A stretch of 64,000 bases of DNA from Pegethrix bostrychoides GSE-TBD4-15B (GTDB taxonomy: Bacteria > Cyanobacteriota > Cyanobacteriia > Elainellales > Elainellaceae), in contig JAHHHV010000065.1 in assembly GCA_019359155.1 (NCBI GenBank), forward strand, positions 1 through 64,000, in the 5' to 3' direction. The translations under genes and the position numbers were made by a program. Positions 52,509 through 62,373 of the stretch are shown here, one piece after another. The notes beneath the pieces are model-generated. The model had not been told where the DNA came from. It worked only from the letters and a program-made list of their open reading frames with translations, and ran no database searches. Numbering within the stretch: the stretch's first letter is position 1; every line of letters starts with the position of its first letter.

Positions 52509-53726
52509 TTGCAGTCTCTTCAAGTCGTGGTGATCGGCGGCGGCGCAGCCGGATTTTGGGCGGCGATTGCCTGCGCCGAGGCCCATCCTCAGGCTCAGGT
52601 GACGTTACTGGAGGCTCGCCAGCCGTTGGCCAAAGTCAGGATTTCGGGCGGCGGACGCTGCAATGTGACCCATGCCTGCTTTGAGCCTGCGACCTTAGTG
52701 CAGCAGTATCCGCGCGGCGGCAAGGCACTACGCGGTGCATTTACGCGCTTTCAGCCCAAAGATACCATCGCCTGGTTTGCGCGGCATGGCGTTCAGCTCA
52801 AAACCGAGAGCGATGGCCGTATGTTCCCCATCACCGACGACTCGGAAACTATCGTCAGCTGCCTGCTTCAAGCAGCCCGTCAGGCCGGAGTCGAAATCTA
52901 TACGGCCTCGCCTGTACAGCAGCTAGAGCAGACGCAGCGCGGCTTTGAGGTGCTCTTGAAATCAGGACGACATCTCCCTGCTCATCGCTTGTTGTTGGCC
53001 ACAGGCAGCAGTCCGCAGGGGCATGAGCTGGCTCGCGGATTAGGCCATAGCATTGAGCCGCCTGTGCCTTCGCTCTTTACGTTTAACATCCCAGATCTAA
53101 ATCTGCACGAGCTGGCAGGTGTAGCTGTCGAAACTGCTGAGGTGAAACTGCTGACCCCTAAGCTAGAGCAGTTGGGAGCAGTGCTGGTGACGCACTGGGG
53201 CTTGAGCGGGCCAGCTGTGCTAAAGCTCTCGGCCTGGGGGGCGCGAATCCTGCATCAGCAGCGCTATCGAGCTGAGCTACAAATCAACTGGCTGCCGACC
53301 GATACGCTAGAAAGCTCACGGCAGGTTTTGCTGACGACCAAGCTTCAGCAACCGAAAAAGACGCTGGCCGGGTTCTGCCCGGTTGAGCTGCCGCGTCGGT
53401 TCTGGCAGTATCTTGTCAGCCGCGCTGAGGTTGACCCAGAGCGGCGCTGGGCAGAGCTATCCAAGCTGCAAGTTCAGGCGCTGCTGCGGGAGCTGCATCA
53501 AGGGCGATACCAGATCCAGGGCAAGAGTATCTTCAAAGATGAGTTTGTCACCTGCGGGGGCGTGCGGCTCCAGGAGGTTGACTTCAAAACCATGCAGAGT
53601 CGCCTCTGTCCAGGGCTGTTTTTTGCAGGCGAAGTGCTAGATATTGACGGCGTGACGGGCGGCTTCAATTTTCAGAGTGCTTGGACAACAGGCTGGCTGG
53701 CTGGTCAGGCGATTGGTGCAGGCTGA
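52509..53726 (+). CDS. NAD(P)/FAD-dependent oxidoreductase (BaiN/YhiN/HI0933 family)
   Basis: This 405-residue flavoprotein has a Rossmann motif (VVVIGGGAAGFWAAI) right at the N-terminus, LEARQPLAKVRISGGGRCNVTH, which is the family hallmark, and a C-terminal FFAGEVLDIDGVTGGFNFQS. A TTG start is used because no ATG precedes the motif. The physiological substrate of the family is not settled. It stands alone in front of a long untranslated region. Confidence 0.9.
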   Translation: MQSLQVVVIGGGAAGFWAAIACAEAHPQAQVTLLEARQPLAKVRISGGGRCNVTHACFEPATLVQQYPRGGKALRGAFTRFQPKDTIAWFARHGVQLKTESDGRMFPITDDSETIVSCLLQAARQAGVEIYTASPVQQLEQTQRGFEVLLKSGRHLPAHRLLLATGSSPQGHELARGLGHSIEPPVPSLFTFNIPDLNLHELAGVAVETAEVKLLTPKLEQLGAVLVTHWGLSGPAVLKLSAWGARILHQQRYRAELQINWLPTDTLESSRQVLLTTKLQQPKKTLAGFCPVELPRRFWQYLVSRAEVDPERRWAELSKLQVQALLRELHQGRYQIQGKSIFKDEFVTCGGVRLQEVDFKTMQSRLCPGLFFAGEVLDIDGVTGGFNFQSAWTTGWLAGQAIGAG

Positions 53727-54214
53727 CGGCTGGTTGACGGCTGGTTGACAAGAATCTTCGGGATATAAATTTGTAACTCCATATATACAAAGATGTAATT
53801 ATCTAAGTCAAATCTTTAGACTACAGAGCTAATCGATCCGGATATAAAGCTAGAGCATTGCGAGTAGAGCATCAGCACCATGCTCCATCTAGTCAATCCC
53901 GCGATCAGGTGCTAAAAATAGCGAAACCGAGTAGTGCCCTGAAGGGCAGGGAGAGTAGGAACTAAAGGAGCCGAAAGCTAGATTTCCCAAAGGTTCTATG
54001 CCTTTGATTCAGCTTCTACCCTTACCTTCAGTGCGAGTCTTAGAACCGGTATCGAGCGGTGCAAACAAATCTTAGGCTCGCCTGCCTGAAGCGCTATAGA
54101 CCAAGCGCTATGAGAAAATCAGGCTGGGCAATTTCTCCGATGATCTCAAACGATGGGGCACCTGAGAATCGCTCTTTACAGATCGCTTAAAATTGCTAAA
54201 TTGTGCCAACCGCC
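53727..54214. other. Intergenic region with candidate structured RNA
   Basis: An 11-bp repeat (GACGGCTGGTT) opens the region. Nested complementarity is present at 53936-54035: GCCCT/AGGGC closes a small hairpin (53936-53947), and GTAG/CTAC, AGCT/AGCT and CAAAGG/CCTTTG nest in order (53955-54019). This suggests a folded RNA or a structured thrB leader. No coding-like frame is seen. Confidence 0.4.
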
Positions 54215-55168
54215 ATGTCTGATTCTGTGAATCCTGCCGCTAGCCCTTCTGATATCAGTGTTACTGTCCCAGCCACAACAGCCAATCTCGGCCCCGGCTT
54301 TGACTGCCTGGGAGCAGCATTGCCGCTTTACAATCGCTTTCAGTTTCGGCTAACCCCAAATCAGCCACTCAAAATTACGGCCACAGGCTTGAATGCTGAG
54401 CGGGTTACCACCGATGAGCGCAACTTGGCCTATCAGGCTTTTAACCATTTCTATCAGCAGCTCGGTCAACAACCCCCGTCAGTGCATTTAGCGATTCAGC
54501 TAGCTGTGCCTCTGGCGCGCGGGTTGGGCAGTTCGGCAACGGCAATCATAGGCGGGCTAGTCGGCGCTAACTGCCTCGCGGGTTCACCGCTAGCCCAATC
54601 TGAAATTATGGCGCTGGCGATTGCGCTCGAAGGCCATCCCGACAACGTTGTGCCTGCTCTGCTGGGCGGCTGTCAGCTCACGACTCGCCGCATCGACGAG
54701 AGCTGGCTCGTCTGCGATCTGCCCTGGCATCCCAATTTGGTTTCCGTGGTCGCTATTCCTGACTTTGAGCTTTCCACCAGCGAAGCCCGCCGCGTTCTGC
54801 CCAGGTACTATGAGCGTCAAGATGCAATTTTTAACGCGGCGCACTTGGGTCTACTGCTGCGAGCGCTGCAAGTTGGCGAACCAGACTGGCTAGAGGCTGC
54901 CCTGCAAGATCGGATCCATCAGCCGTTCCGTCAACCGCTGATTGCTGGCTTTGAGGCAGTGCAGGCGGCGGCTTTAGCGGCTGGCGCTTATGGCTTGGTG
55001 ATCAGCGGTGCAGGGCCAAGTCTGCTAGCGTTAGCTAACATCAGCAAGGCAGACCAAGTGCAGAGCGCCATGCAGCTCGCTTGGCAAAACCTAGGAATTC
55101 AGGCAGAGGCTCATATTTTGCCACTTGAGAGCTGCGGAGCCACCGTGCATTCAACGCATCCAGCTTGA
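54215..55168 (+). CDS. thrB: Homoserine kinase
   Basis: This GHMP kinase phosphorylates homoserine, feeding threonine synthase. The ATG at 54215 gives 317 residues; a GTG four codons upstream is possible. ATTANLGPGFDCLG and PLARGLGSSATAIIGG (phosphate loop) with EGHPDNVVPALLGG and the C-terminal VISGAGPSLLAL are diagnostic. No operon partner is present, and thrC lies far away. Confidence 0.95.
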   Translation: MSDSVNPAASPSDISVTVPATTANLGPGFDCLGAALPLYNRFQFRLTPNQPLKITATGLNAERVTTDERNLAYQAFNHFYQQLGQQPPSVHLAIQLAVPLARGLGSSATAIIGGLVGANCLAGSPLAQSEIMALAIALEGHPDNVVPALLGGCQLTTRRIDESWLVCDLPWHPNLVSVVAIPDFELSTSEARRVLPRYYERQDAIFNAAHLGLLLRALQVGEPDWLEAALQDRIHQPFRQPLIAGFEAVQAAALAAGAYGLVISGAGPSLLALANISKADQVQSAMQLAWQNLGIQAEAHILPLESCGATVHSTHPA

Positions 55169-55239
55169 GCGCATTCAGCTTGAGTTGAACCCAGGTTTAG
55201 CATCAGTCAAGCGGCTACTGTCACCGCGGCTACTGTCAC

Positions 55240-56550
55240 CTATTGGCGGCTAGATTGCTGGACAGGATAAGCAGCAGTCTGGACTTCAATGCGTTCGTCG
55301 CGTCCCTCTCGCTTCAGCTCGACTTGCAGCTTATTGCCAACTTGAGAAGCCTCAACCACCTTTTGCAGTTCCTCTGCGGTCGCCACATCTTGGCCGTTGA
55401 TCCGCTTCACGACATCACCAGCTTTCATCCCCGCTCGATCGGCAGGTGAGCCGCTGACGACCTGAACCACCAGCACACCCTGCTCCTCGCTAATCTGTAA
55501 ATCTGCGTTGGGATTGCTGTTAATTTCCTGCTTCACCTGCGGCGTGAGGGTCGTCATCTGCACGCCCAAGTAGGCGTGTTCAGCTTTACCTTTGGTAGCG
55601 AGCTGATTGGCAATTCGCTGCAAGGTGTTGCTGGGAATGGCAAATCCGATTCCCTGAGCGTCAGCTCGGATGGCGGTATTCATGCCGATCACCTCGCCGC
55701 GTTCGTTGAGCAGCGGGCCGCCGGAATTGCCGGGATTAATCGCGGCATCAGTCTGGATGAAGTCCACCCGCTTGTCTGGGATGCCCGCTGCATTGCTGGA
55801 TCTGCCGGTAGCGCTGATAATCCCAACCGTTACCGTATTGTCGAGACCAAGCGGGTTGCCAATCGCAATCGCCCATTCGCCTGCCCGAATTTGCTCTGAG
55901 TCGCTGAGCGGCGCAACCGGCAGATTTTCGGCCTCAACCTTGATTACCGCTACATCTGTCACCGAATCATTGCCCAAGACGCGGCCTTGCAGCTTGCGGC
56001 CATCTTTCAGCGTCACCTCTACCGTGTCAGCCCCTTCCACCACATGCGAGTTTGTGATGATTTGCCCATCGCTGCTGACAATAAAGCCAGACCCCAAACC
56101 TCGCTCTGTGCGTTCACTGGGCTGCTGCTGCTGTCCAAAGAAGTCGCGCAGCGGATCGCTACCTGAAAAGGAGTTGGAGCGACGGCTGACGGTGCGAGAG
56201 GCATCAATCCGCACCACGGCAGGCCCAACCTGATTGACAACGTTCGTCACAAAGTTAGGACTCGTTGCGGCGGCAGGGGCGGCTTGAGCAATGGGTGAGG
56301 ATGAGCCAGAGGATAAGCCACCCTCAGCGGTCTGCGCTGCAACGACCGGCGTGGCCTGAGGGGGAACCGTCACGGGGCTGCGCGAGAAGTATGAACCAGC
56401 CGTTCCAACTCCCACACCAAGACAAATTAAGCCTAGCGAACGTCCTGCCGTCGAGCGGCTCCACTGGGAAATTTGGCTGAGGGGATGCCGCTTGGCTCGA
56501 TCTTTGGACGGCGTGAAGTCAGAGGGTTCGTCGGCATTGCGAGGATTCAT
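55240..56550 (-). CDS. HtrA/DegP-type serine protease (HhoA/HhoB/HtrA family)
   Basis: This 436-residue exported protease-chaperone has an N-terminal membrane anchor (SLGLICLGVGVGTAGSYF) and a trypsin-like domain with His in ITNSHVVEG, Asp in SVTDVAVIKV and Ser in NPGNSGGPLL. One PDZ domain follows (GVLVVQVVSGSPADRAGMKA, GDVVKRINGQDVAT). It acts in the periplasm or lumen on damaged proteins. Which of the three cyanobacterial paralogues it is cannot be decided here. It differs from the PDZ-less protease at 19-20 kb. Confidence 0.93.
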   Translation of the reverse strand: MNPRNADEPSDFTPSKDRAKRHPLSQISQWSRSTAGRSLGLICLGVGVGTAGSYFSRSPVTVPPQATPVVAAQTAEGGLSSGSSSPIAQAAPAAATSPNFVTNVVNQVGPAVVRIDASRTVSRRSNSFSGSDPLRDFFGQQQQPSERTERGLGSGFIVSSDGQIITNSHVVEGADTVEVTLKDGRKLQGRVLGNDSVTDVAVIKVEAENLPVAPLSDSEQIRAGEWAIAIGNPLGLDNTVTVGIISATGRSSNAAGIPDKRVDFIQTDAAINPGNSGGPLLNERGEVIGMNTAIRADAQGIGFAIPSNTLQRIANQLATKGKAEHAYLGVQMTTLTPQVKQEINSNPNADLQISEEQGVLVVQVVSGSPADRAGMKAGDVVKRINGQDVATAEELQKVVEASQVGNKLQVELKREGRDERIEVQTAAYPVQQSSRQ

Positions 56551-56810
56551 GGTTAAAGACCTGCTGTATTGCTGTATTAAAGTAGAGTGTGGCTGGAGCG
56601 TTACTGAATCTGGAGGTAGAGAGCTACCTTAGATTTGCTCGATAATCCTTACTCTAGCGAAGCTATATATCTATAGTATGACGGCGGTATGGAGACTCAG
56701 TTGCAGGTTGAAAGAGGAACGAGGACTGAGGACTAGAAGATGATGGCGCAGGTTCAGCAGGCAGCAGCCTATTAAAGCTTATCTAAGCAGCAGTTATCTG
56801 ACAGGCCTTT

Positions 56811-58208
56811 TTAAGAGGTCATTTCTTCAGACGGCAACTCAAACGAGGCTTCAACCGTTTTCAATTCCAGCATATCTGGCTCAGAGTAGCGGCGATGCTT
56901 GAGCTGAGAAAAGATGCGATAGGCGGTCATATCGGCCTCAATCTGCTGGCGTGAGCAGGATTCGCTCATATTGACCAGGTTGTACTCAATATTTTCCGTA
57001 TAGATGGCGGTGATGATCCGGAACATTTCAAAGAAGTTGACCACCCACTGACATTCTTCCTCTGAGTAACTGGAGTAGTAGCGGATTAGATCGGCAATTC
57101 GGGCTTCCAGATGGGTGCGAGCATAGCGACAGATCAAGATAATCTTGAGCAGCACCACGACCAGCGTCAGCGAATTGCCCTGTGACAGCAGCAGCACAAA
57201 CAGCGAAGAAGGCTCCTGATGGTTTTCAGTGGTTAGATACTCCAGCACCCGATTGGCAGTCCGCAAAATTAAGGCGTTATTGATCGGCTTGTCATCATGC
57301 TCTGCATAGAGCGACTCCAGCTTTTCGGCGAGCTGGCTCTTGAGAATGCTGGCAAATTCGTCCTTCTCGACCGAGAAAATCAGATATTCCAGCAGGCTCT
57401 GCTTAAATGCCCTGTAACTGGAGTTCTGTGTCTGGTTGATGAAAATATGGGCAATGTTGGGGTAGCTAAAAAAGCCACGTTTGGCGACAATACGCTTGAT
57501 CAAGCGCAACACGTCATCCCCCAGGCTGGTCGGGTTGTCAAACTTGCGGTCTTTAGGAATCACCTCTGGCGGCAGGGACGCCTGGGAGCTGGCGGTATAC
57601 ATTGCCAGATCGAACTTAAACTTCTCCTTCAGCTTGCGCGACAGATTGCGGGCAGCCTGCCGTTGCTCCATCGGATTTTCCAGGTTGATATACTGTGGCA
57701 CCAGCAGATAAGAGGCATAGCGCTGGCTCCAGTGCAGTCGGTCATCGTAGCGAGCCGTGAACAGCTTCAGCTCTTGAAAGTCTGGGCTTGCGATGAAATT
57801 TCGTAGCCATTCGCGCAGCCGCTTCAGCGTCGGCGAAATTGTATGTTTGTAGAGAATCGGATCTGAGAAAAGCTGAAGCAGCTGCTGGATGGACTCACGG
57901 TTGCGGGTGATGTCCCAGTTGTTGATCAGAATGTAGCAAGAGCGCTTCAGCGTATGCTGAAACTCCTGCTCCTGATTGGCAAAGACAATCTCATAAAGAT
58001 AGGGCAGCGTGTTGGAGCTAACCGTATCAGAATGGTGGATAAACAGATGCCGAAATTCCTTTAAAACGTCTTCAGGCGGCCAGTTTTTGACAATTTCTAA
58101 TAAAAACTCGTAGATCGCTTCTTGCGCCTTGGGGAGATTACGCCGAGACTGCTTCAGCTGACCTGGAGGCTGAAGCGATGGATGGGTGGGCAACTTGTCT
58201 CCAAACAT
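56811..58208 (-). CDS. Conserved hypothetical helical protein
   Basis: This 465-residue soluble, mostly helical protein starts MFGDKLPTHPSLQPPGQLKQ and has runs such as EAIYEFLLEIVKNWPPEDVL and LYEIVFANQEQEFQHTLKRS. There is no signal peptide, membrane segment or recognisable catalytic motif. Length and composition indicate a real gene, of a type I associate with cyanobacteria only. The function is unknown. It is monocistronic. Confidence 0.75.
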   Translation of the reverse strand: MFGDKLPTHPSLQPPGQLKQSRRNLPKAQEAIYEFLLEIVKNWPPEDVLKEFRHLFIHHSDTVSSNTLPYLYEIVFANQEQEFQHTLKRSCYILINNWDITRNRESIQQLLQLFSDPILYKHTISPTLKRLREWLRNFIASPDFQELKLFTARYDDRLHWSQRYASYLLVPQYINLENPMEQRQAARNLSRKLKEKFKFDLAMYTASSQASLPPEVIPKDRKFDNPTSLGDDVLRLIKRIVAKRGFFSYPNIAHIFINQTQNSSYRAFKQSLLEYLIFSVEKDEFASILKSQLAEKLESLYAEHDDKPINNALILRTANRVLEYLTTENHQEPSSLFVLLLSQGNSLTLVVVLLKIILICRYARTHLEARIADLIRYYSSYSEEECQWVVNFFEMFRIITAIYTENIEYNLVNMSESCSRQQIEADMTAYRIFSQLKHRRYSEPDMLELKTVEASFELPSEEMTS

Positions 58209-58884
58209 AGTGGCGTTAAAAATTTAAGTCTACAAGCATCCTAGGTACAAGTAACCCAGGCTAAACCCGAACCCAGAAATCGCTGCTCAATGTCAATGCT
58301 GCAATCATAGGCTGCAATCATAGAACGACGTTCTCTGAATCTATGGCAATCCTGGTGGAAAAGTCGGGGAGAGCGTTAAGAGTCTGTAAAATAAAATATG
58401 TCAGATTCAGCCCTAGCAGCTCTTCCAAACCCCCTCTAGGCAATTCACGAAAGCCCATAGCTGAAGCCAGATTCAGCCTATGCACCCAAGATACTGTAGA
58501 TCAAAGTCTATGTCATCTTTAACACCTGGTATTCACAGTCTCTTGACCTGAGAAATATCAGCTTGACAAAAAATTTCGCTTACATTCATTAGGCTTCATA
58601 CAGGCTTCTGTATAGAGCCTATAGAAAAAATAAATAAGCTACCTTGCAGACTGAGGAGAGCAAGGCAGGCAATACCGTTAGCGAGCAGTTTTTATACCAG
58701 ATTTGCGAAAATTCAGTGCCGATTTTGGTCTAATCACCAGATCTGGATACATGAGGTGTCAGAATCCAGCAGATGTCTAAAAACGCAGCAGCACTGCTAG
58801 GCCACCTAAAAACCTGACTACCTCAGCTATATCGACTGATTCGACTGCTCTAGCACCCGATAGATTTAGTAAAAATTTAGTAAG
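58209..58884. other. Long intergenic region next to tRNA-Leu
   Basis: These 676 bp contain no coding-like frame. A stem-loop at 58590-58621 has TAGGCT/AGCCTA and ATACAG/CTGTAT arms around GCTT with two mismatches; it lies 264 bp past the tRNA 3' end and may end that transcript. TTGACA at 58563-58568 is a possible -35 element, but no good -10 follows. Confidence 0.5.
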
Positions 58885-59227
58885 TAGGGGCAGAGGGACT
58901 TGAACCCTCACGATTATTCATCAACGGATTTTCACCTTCCTACAGCTTTCGCTGCAACCCTGAACCAATCTGGTCAAGATCTTGAAGATTGGACTCTCCC
59001 TTTACCCTCGTCTGCACGTTAGGGTAGCTCCCGTCGAGTCTCTGCACCTTCTAGAGTTGCCTCAGCCACTTGGCTTGGCGCTTCTAGCTTGGCTCAGGAT
59101 TGCCCTGTCAAAAACCCTGCGATTTCCGATTTAGGTTTCCCTGAGTTTGAGAGCGGCCACTTGATGAGTTTCTCCATCAAGGCTCAGTTTTCTAAGTCCG
59201 CAGCGTCTACCATTCCGCCATGCCCCC
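58885..59227 (-). tRNA. trnL-UAA: tRNA-Leu(UAA) split by a group I intron
   Basis: Exon 1 (59227-59194) is GGGGGCATGGCGGAATGGTA then GACGCTGCGGACTT, and ends at the wobble U of the anticodon. Exon 2 (58932-58885) begins AAAATCCGTTGA, contains GGTTCAAGTCCC (T arm) and ends TGCCCCTA. The acceptor stem pairs 7 bp with a G-U at the end. The interruption after U34 and the intron's terminal G are exactly the cyanobacterial/plastid trnL arrangement. CCA is not encoded. Confidence 0.95.
58933..59193 (-). other. Group I intron in tRNA-Leu(UAA)
   Basis: This 261-nt intron has no open reading frame. Core-like motifs are present: GACGGGAGCTACCC and the AAGGGAGAGTCCAA region, with P1 formed around the exon 1 end. 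It ends in G as group I introns do. It should self-splice with a guanosine cofactor. Confidence 0.92.
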
Positions 59228-59368
59228 ATGGTGAGCAGCCAGCTTCGCCAGTTTCAGCTGATGGCTCTCTATTATAGAACCTCTGTTGTTTCCAGCGCTA
59301 GCTGCGACTAGCCCCCTACCATACCAGAATGCAGAGGCCAAATGCAAACCATGCCCGAACCTGTCTAG

Positions 59369-59917
59369 CTAAAACCGCACGCCGACTCCGCCTTGGACTG
59401 AAGCTGCTGTCGCGTTACTGTTCTTGTAAGCATCAAACGCAATAATGGCGTTGCCAAACAGCACCACATTGCTATACGGGAAGCTGTGGTCGATGCCGGG
59501 TTGCAGCACAAAAGCCGTCTGGTTTCCGACAGGTGAAGCGTTTTGGTCGCTGTCCTGGATTGCGGCCCCGACCCCGACATAAGCGTCAGTCTGCCAGTTG
59601 AGCGGCAAGTCATAGGAGACGGTTGGCACAAAAGCTGTACTTTGGCCAATCAAAGCCTGAGCGCGAATTGAGATCGGCACTTCTAAAAACTTATAGCGGA
59701 ATGCAATCACGCCGCCGCCGCTGCCGCCATCGCCGCTAGTTGGATTGTCGGTCACGCCAAAAGAACCGCCAATGCCGATGTAGCTCCCGTAGGCAGCCTG
59801 GGCAGAAGCATCCGAAGCATGTGCCAGCAGCACTCCCAGTCCAATGATGCTGCCCAGAGCCACTTTCCAACCAGTCAATCGGCTAAGTGACTGGCCTAAC
59901 CGTTCAAAATTCGCCAT
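59369..59917 (-). CDS. Outer-membrane-type beta-barrel protein with signal peptide
   Basis: This 182-residue protein has a signal peptide (LGSIIGLGVLLAHASDASAQ with an ASA-Q cleavage pattern). The mature part is glycine-rich with alternating strands (YGSYIGIGGSFGVT, GGGVIAFRYKFLEVPISIRA, TDAYVGVGAAIQDSD) and ends in VGVRF, the terminal aromatic typical of outer-membrane barrels. No specific family is named. Confidence 0.75.
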   Translation of the reverse strand: MANFERLGQSLSRLTGWKVALGSIIGLGVLLAHASDASAQAAYGSYIGIGGSFGVTDNPTSGDGGSGGGVIAFRYKFLEVPISIRAQALIGQSTAFVPTVSYDLPLNWQTDAYVGVGAAIQDSDQNASPVGNQTAFVLQPGIDHSFPYSNVVLFGNAIIAFDAYKNSNATAASVQGGVGVRF

Positions 59918-60214
59918 AAAGATGAGCCTCCTCGCGATGAGACTGAAATAAATTCATCAAACGATAGCTCAGTTTGTCCAGAATGCTACTGAAAGTTTTA
60001 GCCAAGTTTTCGGCTCGGTTTCGTCAGATCTGGATCGCTGTGAGCTATTAATATTCTACAAGAGAAAATTAGAAGCCGAGTCATATAGCTGGGGATTGGG
60101 TTGAAGCAACGACATAGACTGCGAGTCTATTAGGTAGAATAAGATGATAAAGCTTCACAAAGCTTAGCACAGGCGCTTTTGAGCCATTTTTGACCCTGGT
60201 TTTTGCCCTGCACC
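59918..60214. other. Divergent intergenic region
   Basis: About 300 bp between the barrel protein and ccdA genes. No coding-like frame or clear signal is seen. Confidence 0.4.
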
Positions 60215-60958
60215 ATGCTTGACTCCTTCCAAACTGCGCTCTACCACCTCGAACAGTTTGCTGACGGGTTGGTAGCCAATCAGCTGACGCACCTGACTCC
60301 GCTCAGCGTCGGGATTATTTTTGCGGCGGGGCTGCTAACGAGCCTCACGCCCTGTATGCTCTCGATGCTGCCAATTACGATTGGCTACATTGGCAGTCGA
60401 GAGAACCAGAGTCGCGCTCAGGCTGCGATGCAGTCAACCTGGTTTGCACTAGGGCTGGCAACGACGCTGGCGGGGCTGGGCATTCTGGCGGCGGTGGTGG
60501 GCAAGGTCTACGGTCAGGTGGGGATTGGCCTGCCAATTTTGGTGAGCCTAATTGCAATTTTGATGGGGCTGAATTTGCTGGAAGCGCTGCCGCTGCGGCT
60601 ACCAGCCTGGGGCGGCATGGACTGGATCTCGGCAGATCTGCCCGAAGGTCTGCGCTCTTATCTGATTGGCCTGACGTTTGGGCTGGTAGCCTCTCCTTGC
60701 AGTACTCCCGTCTTGGCAACGCTGCTGGCCTGGATTTCCAGTACGCAAGATCCAGTGCTGGGGAGCCTGCTGCTGCTGGCCTACGCCACAGGCTACGTTG
60801 CGCCATTGATTTTAGCGGGCACGTTCACCGCCTCGATTAAGAAAATTTTGGAGCTGCGTCGCTGGTCAGGCTGGATCACACCTACCAGCGGCGCGCTATT
60901 GGTTGGCTTCGGCGTATTTTCGCTGCTGTTTCGGCTTTTTCCTTCAGGCATCGCCTGA
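60215..60958 (+). CDS. ccdA: Cytochrome c biogenesis protein CcdA
   Basis: This 247-residue thiol-reducing membrane protein carries electrons across the membrane to keep apocytochrome cysteines reduced. It has six membrane segments and the two conserved cysteine motifs TSLTPCMLSMLPI and ASPCSTPVLATLL. ATG 60215 is chosen over an in-frame TTG. It is followed after 9 bp by ccs1, so together they form the System II assembly unit. Confidence 0.95.
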   Translation: MLDSFQTALYHLEQFADGLVANQLTHLTPLSVGIIFAAGLLTSLTPCMLSMLPITIGYIGSRENQSRAQAAMQSTWFALGLATTLAGLGILAAVVGKVYGQVGIGLPILVSLIAILMGLNLLEALPLRLPAWGGMDWISADLPEGLRSYLIGLTFGLVASPCSTPVLATLLAWISSTQDPVLGSLLLLAYATGYVAPLILAGTFTASIKKILELRRWSGWITPTSGALLVGFGVFSLLFRLFPSGIA

Positions 60959-60967
60959 CCGCATCAC

Positions 60968-62353
60968 ATGGCTTTAGAACCTGCTCCCCAGACTTTTAAT
61001 CTCAGCCTCAGCTTGCGCCGCTACTTTAAGCGGGAGCTGGTGCCGCTGCTAGCTGATTTGCGGCTGGCAATTGTGCTTCTGCTGACAATTGCGGCATTTA
61101 GCGTTAGCGGTACAGTGATTGAACAGGGGCAGAGTCAGGCCTTTTATCAGGCCAATTACCCGGAGCATCCGGCGCTGTTTGGCTTTTTGAGCTGGCGACT
61201 GATCCTGCTGCTGGGACTCGATCAGGTCTATCGCACCTGGTGGTTTTTGGCGCTGCTAATTCTGTTTGGAGCCAGCCTCACCACCTGCACGTTTCAGCGG
61301 CAGATTCCGGCGCTGCGCTGGTTTTCGCGCACCTGGAACTTCTACAGCCAGCCGCGTCAGTTCCAGAAGTTTGCCCTCAGCGCTGAGCTGCCCCAAACCC
61401 AGATGTCGCAGCTCTTGCCGCTCTTGCAGCAACGTCGTTACAAAGTGTTCCAAGAAGGCGACAAGCTCTACGCGCACAAGGGAATTGTCGGGCGGATTGG
61501 GCCAATCTTGGTTCATGCCAGCATGTTGCTGATTTTGCTGGGCGCAATTTTGGGGTCAATGACGGGCTTTTTCGCCCAGGAAATGGTGCCCAGCGGCAAG
61601 ACGTTTCAGGTGCGAAATGTGTTTGATGCGGGGCCTTGGGCGGCGGCTCAAATCCCTAAAGACTGGTCGGTGAAGGTGAATCGGTTCTGGATTGACTATA
61701 CACCCGATGGCACAATCGACCAGTTCTACTCTGATCTCTCGGTGCTCGATCAGTCTGGTCAAGAAATCGACCGCCAGACGATTCACGTCAACAAACCGCT
61801 GCGACACAAAGGTGTGACGCTCTATCAGGCCGACTGGTCGGTAGCAGCACTGCGGTTTCACCTGAATAATAGCCCAGTCTTAGAGCTGCCGATGGCTCCG
61901 CTCGAAGCAGGCGGTGGACGACTTTGGGGCACCTGGCTTCCTACCAAGCCCGACTTGAGCGAAGGGGTTTCGGTTGTCACCAAAGATTTGCAGGGAATTT
62001 TGCTGATCTACGATATGCAAGGCAAGTTGATTGCTACGGTGCGGCAAGGCATGTCAGTCGAGGTGAATGGCGTGACGCTCTCGATTGTGGAGCTGGTGGG
62101 CAGCACGGGGCTGCAAATCAAAGCCGATCCAGGAATTCCGCTAGTCTACACGGGCTTTGGTCTGCTGATGCTGGGCGTGATGCTTAGCTATGTTTCGCAC
62201 TCGCAAATTTGGGCGCTGCAAACCGCAGACAGCTTTTATTTGGGCGGCAGAACCAACCGAGCGCAGGTGATGTTTGAGCGCGAAATGCTGACGTTGCTTG
62301 AACAGCTGGCGCCTGCTTCGCCTGCGGAAAGCAAAGCTGGCACCAGAATCTAA
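60968..62353 (+). CDS. ccs1: Cytochrome c biogenesis protein Ccs1 (CcsB/ResB)
   Basis: This 461-residue ResB-type membrane protein belongs to the haem delivery and attachment complex with CcsA. Its membrane segments fall at about residues 32-52, 83-103, 180-200 and 395-415, with a large lumenal domain between the last two. [40 protein letters not shown] and [13 protein letters not shown] are typical. It lies directly downstream of ccdA. Confidence 0.95.
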   Translation: MALEPAPQTFNLSLSLRRYFKRELVPLLADLRLAIVLLLTIAAFSVSGTVIEQGQSQAFYQANYPEHPALFGFLSWRLILLLGLDQVYRTWWFLALLILFGASLTTCTFQRQIPALRWFSRTWNFYSQPRQFQKFALSAELPQTQMSQLLPLLQQRRYKVFQEGDKLYAHKGIVGRIGPILVHASMLLILLGAILGSMTGFFAQEMVPSGKTFQVRNVFDAGPWAAAQIPKDWSVKVNRFWIDYTPDGTIDQFYSDLSVLDQSGQEIDRQTIHVNKPLRHKGVTLYQADWSVAALRFHLNNSPVLELPMAPLEAGGGRLWGTWLPTKPDLSEGVSVVTKDLQGILLIYDMQGKLIATVRQGMSVEVNGVTLSIVELVGSTGLQIKADPGIPLVYTGFGLLMLGVMLSYVSHSQIWALQTADSFYLGGRTNRAQVMFEREMLTLLEQLAPASPAESKAGTRI

Positions 62354-62373
62354 ATTTCAAAGACTGTAAAAGC

